From Magnetospirillum aberrantis SpK (lineage in GTDB: Bacteria > Pseudomonadota > Alphaproteobacteria > Rhodospirillales > Magnetospirillaceae), in NCBI RefSeq assembly GCF_011022235.1, contig NZ_JAAIYP010000038.1, positions 360,057 to 424,056 of the forward strand: DNA of 64,000 bases, written 5' to 3'. The notes under the pieces were generated by a model, which did no database searches, was not told the origin of the DNA, and saw only the letters and a list, made by a program, of their open reading frames with translations. This document shows, in pieces, positions 61,472-64,000 of this stretch (position 1 is the stretch's first letter; every line of letters starts with the position of its first letter). The position numbers and the translations under genes were made by a program.

Positions 61472-62338
61472 ATGACCACCACCGCCAAACACTACGTGCT
61501 GACCATTTCCTGTCCCGACGCCGTCGGCATCGTCGCCGCCGTCGCCGGCTTCCTGTCGGGGCACAACCTGTTCATCACCGAATCCGAGCATTTCGGCGAC
61601 GTCATCACCGGCCGCTTCTTCATGCGCACGGTGTTCCTGGACCGCCCCGGCATGCCGTCGCCCGACGAATTGCGCAAATCCTTCGCGGAAGTCGCCGAAC
61701 GCTTCGACATGGATTGGCGGATTCACGATTCCACCCGCAAGCCGCGGGTGCTGATCCTGGTGTCGAAGTTCGACCATTGCCTGAACGACCTGTTGTACCG
61801 TTATCGCACCGGCACCCTTCCCATCGAGATTCCGGCGGTGGTGTCCAATCACCCCGACCTTCAGCGCGTGGTGGAATGGCACGGCATCCCCTATCACCAT
61901 CTGCCGGTGACCAAGGACACCAAGGCCGAACAGGAAGCCGCCATCCTTGAGATGGTCGATCGCCTGCACATCGATCTGGTGGTGTTGGCGCGCTACATGC
62001 AGGTGTTGAGCCAGGACATGTGCAGGGCGCTGTCGTGGCGTTGCATCAACATCCACCATTCCTTCCTGCCCAGCTTCAAGGGCGCCAAGCCCTATCATCA
62101 GGCGCACACCCGCGGCGTCAAGATCATCGGCGCCACCGCCCATTACGTCACCTCGGACCTGGACGAGGGGCCGATCATCGAACAGGCGGTCGAGCGGGTG
62201 AACCACACCCACACCCCCGACGATCTGGTGGCCATCGGCCGCGACATCGAGAACGTGGTGCTGGCCCGCGCGGTGCTGTACCACACCGAACACCGGGTGC
62301 TGACCAACGGCGCCAAGACGGTGGTGTTCCGGCGATGA
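61472..62338 (+). CDS. purU: Formyltetrahydrofolate deformylase
   Basis: A 288-residue enzyme that hydrolyses 10-formyl-THF to formate and THF. The N-terminal ACT domain (about 8-85: [20 protein letters not shown]) is the PurU hallmark. The formyltransferase-fold catalytic domain contains [35 protein letters not shown] and [19 protein letters not shown], with the catalytic Asn/His/Asp set. It is coupled to folD by an ATGA overlap, and the pair forms a one-carbon oxidation route from methylene-THF to formate. A GC-rich hairpin lies in the 99-bp gap after glnT. Confidence 0.94.
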   Translation: MTTTAKHYVLTISCPDAVGIVAAVAGFLSGHNLFITESEHFGDVITGRFFMRTVFLDRPGMPSPDELRKSFAEVAERFDMDWRIHDSTRKPRVLILVSKFDHCLNDLLYRYRTGTLPIEIPAVVSNHPDLQRVVEWHGIPYHHLPVTKDTKAEQEAAILEMVDRLHIDLVVLARYMQVLSQDMCRALSWRCINIHHSFLPSFKGAKPYHQAHTRGVKIIGATAHYVTSDLDEGPIIEQAVERVNHTHTPDDLVAIGRDIENVVLARAVLYHTEHRVLTNGAKTVVFRR

Positions 62339-63204
62339 GCGCGCGGGTCATCGACGGCAAGTCCTTCGCCGCCGGGCTTCGCGCCCGCGTGGCGACCGAG
62401 GTGGCGGCGTTCAAGGCCGCCACCGGCGTCACTCCGGGGCTGGCCGTGGTGCTGGTGGGCGAGGACCCGGCCAGCCAGGTCTACGTCCGCAACAAGGGCC
62501 GCGAGACGCTGGCCGCCGGCATGGCGTCGTTCGAACACCGGATGGCGGCGACCACCAGCCAGGAGCAGCTTCTGGCGCTGATCGCCAGCTTGAACACCGA
62601 CGACACGGTACACGGCATCCTGGTGCAGTTGCCCCTGCCCAAGCACATCGACGAAGCCGCCGTGCTGGCGGCCATCGACCCGGCCAAGGACGTGGACGGC
62701 TTCCATGTGGTCAACGCCGGTCTTTTGGCCACCGGCGGCCAAGGTCTGGTGCCGTGCACGCCGCTGGGTTGCCTGATGTTGCTGGAGGACACCCTGGGCG
62801 ACCTGTCGGGCCTTGAGGCGGTGGTGATCGGCCGCTCGAACATCGTCGGCAAACCCATGGCGCAATTGCTGTTGGGCAAGAGCTGCACCGTCACCATCGC
62901 CCATTCGCGTACCCGGGATCTTCCATCCGTGGTACGCCGCGCCGACATCGTGGTGGCGGCGGTGGGACGGCCGGAAATGGTGAAGGCCGATTGGATCAAA
63001 CCGGGCGCCACGGTGATCGACGTCGGCATCAACCGCGTGCCGGCCGACGAGCCCGGCAAGACCCGACTGGTCGGCGACGTCGCCTATGGCGAAGTGTCGC
63101 GGGTGGCCGGCGCCGTCACTCCGGTTCCCGGCGGCGTCGGCCCCATGACCATCGCCTGCCTGCTGCTCAACACCCTGACGGCGGCCCAGGCCCGGCACGG
63201 CTGA
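62335..63204 (+). CDS. folD: Bifunctional methylene-THF dehydrogenase/cyclohydrolase
   Basis: A 289-residue enzyme converting 5,10-methylene-THF to 10-formyl-THF. Motifs: [17 protein letters not shown] (with the catalytic Lys in VRNK), [34 protein letters not shown] (NADP site) and a [15 protein letters not shown] end. The start overlaps the purU stop. With purU downstream of the ligase and the split synthase nearby, it fits oxidation of a C1 unit carried on THF. A second genomic folD for general metabolism may exist elsewhere. Confidence 0.95.
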   Translation: MSARVIDGKSFAAGLRARVATEVAAFKAATGVTPGLAVVLVGEDPASQVYVRNKGRETLAAGMASFEHRMAATTSQEQLLALIASLNTDDTVHGILVQLPLPKHIDEAAVLAAIDPAKDVDGFHVVNAGLLATGGQGLVPCTPLGCLMLLEDTLGDLSGLEAVVIGRSNIVGKPMAQLLLGKSCTVTIAHSRTRDLPSVVRRADIVVAAVGRPEMVKADWIKPGATVIDVGINRVPADEPGKTRLVGDVAYGEVSRVAGAVTPVPGGVGPMTIACLLLNTLTAAQARHG

Positions 63205-63223
63205 CCCGCCACCGCTTGCCGCC

Positions 63224-63250
63224 CGCCCGCCGGAACCGGCGCGGCGGGCG
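63224..63250. terminator. Hairpin between convergent folD and the XRE-cupin gene
   Basis: CGCCCGCC and GGCGGGCG form an 8-bp GC-rich stem with an 11-base loop in the 54-bp gap. A weak T-rich stretch (TCTTGCTTTC) follows. Confidence 0.6.
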
Positions 63251-63258
63251 TCTTGCTT

Positions 63259-63882
63259 TCACACCTCGCCCGAGCGGGAATAGACGATCACCGACAACAA
63301 GCGGATCGGCAGCTTGCGCAATTCCTCGGGCCCATGCGGCGCGTCGGCGTCGAAGAACAAGGAATCGCCCGCCTGCATGGCGTAAAGCTTGCTGCCGTGG
63401 CGATAGGCCACCTCACCTTCGAGCAGATAGATGAATTCCAGCCCCGAATGCTGGAACAGCGGGAACACGTCGGATTGTTCCGACAGCGTCACCAGATAGG
63501 GTTCGACCACCAGATTCTTGCCGATGGTGTGGCCCAGCAGATGGTATTGGTGCCCGGCCCGCGTGCCGCGCCGTTCGATGGCCAGTCCCTGGCCCGATTT
63601 GACGAAGGTGGCGTCGCGCTGTTCCTCGAACTTGCGGAAGAAGGCGGTGACCGGAACGTTGAGGGCACGCGACAGCGATTGCAGCGTCGACAGCGACGGC
63701 GAGGTCACGCCGTTCTCGATCTTCGACAGCATGCCGGGGCTCAGATTGGCCTGACGCCCGAGATCGGCCACTGTCATCCCCAGCTTGGTGCGGTATTCGC
63801 GGACCTGATGACCGATGGCGACCTCCAGGCTGTTCTCGCGGGCGCCGTCCAGGGCGTGGGGATTCTGGAGCTGATCTGTCAT
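63259..63882 (-). CDS. XRE-family regulator with C-terminal cupin
   Basis: A 207-residue regulator. The HTH_3 domain (about 22-80) reads TVADLGRQANLSPGMLSKIE then NGVTSPSLSTLQSLSRAL, followed by a cupin domain (about 125-200) including LEFIYLLEGEVAYRHG and GDSLFFDADAPHGPEEL. PuuR-like regulators of this type sense amines, amino acids or related metabolites. It converges on folD and is the best candidate for controlling the glnT-purU-folD and synthase operons. The sensed molecule is unknown. Confidence 0.87.
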   Translation of the reverse strand: MTDQLQNPHALDGARENSLEVAIGHQVREYRTKLGMTVADLGRQANLSPGMLSKIENGVTSPSLSTLQSLSRALNVPVTAFFRKFEEQRDATFVKSGQGLAIERRGTRAGHQYHLLGHTIGKNLVVEPYLVTLSEQSDVFPLFQHSGLEFIYLLEGEVAYRHGSKLYAMQAGDSLFFDADAPHGPEELRKLPIRLLSVIVYSRSGEV

Positions 63883-63940
63883 CGTTTCCTCACAGGCAAC
63901 GTTTGAGGAAGTATATGAAACACACCCCCATTCCGAAACG

Positions 63941-63972
63941 AAAAAAGCGCCGGGCGGTTGTCCGCCCGGCGC
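63941..63972 (-). terminator. Strong terminator for a minus-strand gene beyond the window
   Basis: GCGCCGGGCGG-TTGT-CCGCCCGGCGC is an 11-bp stem. On the minus strand it is followed by TTTTTT, so a minus-strand transcription unit should end just past 64000. Confidence 0.85.
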
Positions 63973-64000
63973 CGTTTCTCAAAGATCCCGATAGGGAGCC

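Overview
The window is GC-rich alphaproteobacterial chromosome. The gene content (heme d1 biosynthesis, class II ribonucleotide reductase, PAS-rich signalling, a zinc-ribbon/ftsEX/plsC block) suggests a Rhodospirillales genome such as Magnetospirillum. That is inferred from gene families and codon use, not from a search. No rRNA, complete tRNA, CRISPR array or intact transposase was seen.

Layout: (1) 1-7.9 kb: a truncated sensor kinase, divergent from a heavy-metal RND efflux operon (adaptor, pump, two c-type cytochromes) and a Spy-like Met-rich protein. The operon and the Spy-like gene are preceded by matching 10-bp-spaced TTTAC sites. (2) 7.9-13.5 kb: an accessory patch with queE, a DUF6641 gene and a decayed copy of its 3' end, a lysozyme-like protein, two exported hypotheticals, a recurring GAGCTTAC-N5-GTAAGCTC hairpin, and two identical 55-bp copies of the 3' half of a tRNA-Leu(CAA) gene bracketing 3.6 kb. 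(3) 13.6-26.7 kb: heme d1 genes (CbiX-like chelatase, nirN-like, cytochrome c, nirE, C, F, D, L, G, H, J) between two MocR/PdxR-type regulators, then a ferredoxin reductase and an M24 peptidase. A CTGGACCAYCC motif occurs before the nir operon and before the reductase. (4) 27-33.6 kb: housekeeping genes (zinc ribbon protein, ftsE, ftsX, YdcF, plsC, class II nrdJ with two perfect DnaA boxes upstream).

(5) 33.6-39.6 kb: a minus-strand signalling operon of a five-PAS histidine kinase, an HDOD response regulator, a response regulator with a degenerate HD-GYP domain, and a DUF6901 protein. (6) 40.1-52.5 kb: a type I secretion operon for a 1646-residue RTX protein. It contains the ABC transporter, TolC-like protein and HlyD adaptor, and also MotB-like and MotA/ExbB-like proteins. 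This resembles the SiiA/SiiB-equipped system of Salmonella SPI-4. The adaptor gene is frameshifted in this sequence. A soluble chemoreceptor/solute-binding fusion converges on it. (7) 54.4-63.9 kb: a split glutamate-synthase-like operon divergent from a GlnT/GMAS-type ligase, purU and folD, with an XRE-cupin regulator. This set fits a methylamine (N-methylglutamate) or related one-carbon/nitrogen pathway, but no N-methylglutamate dehydrogenase genes are in the window.

The best candidates for something new are the motor-linked RTX secretion operon, the tRNA-Leu/hairpin accessory patch and the one-carbon/glutamate cluster.
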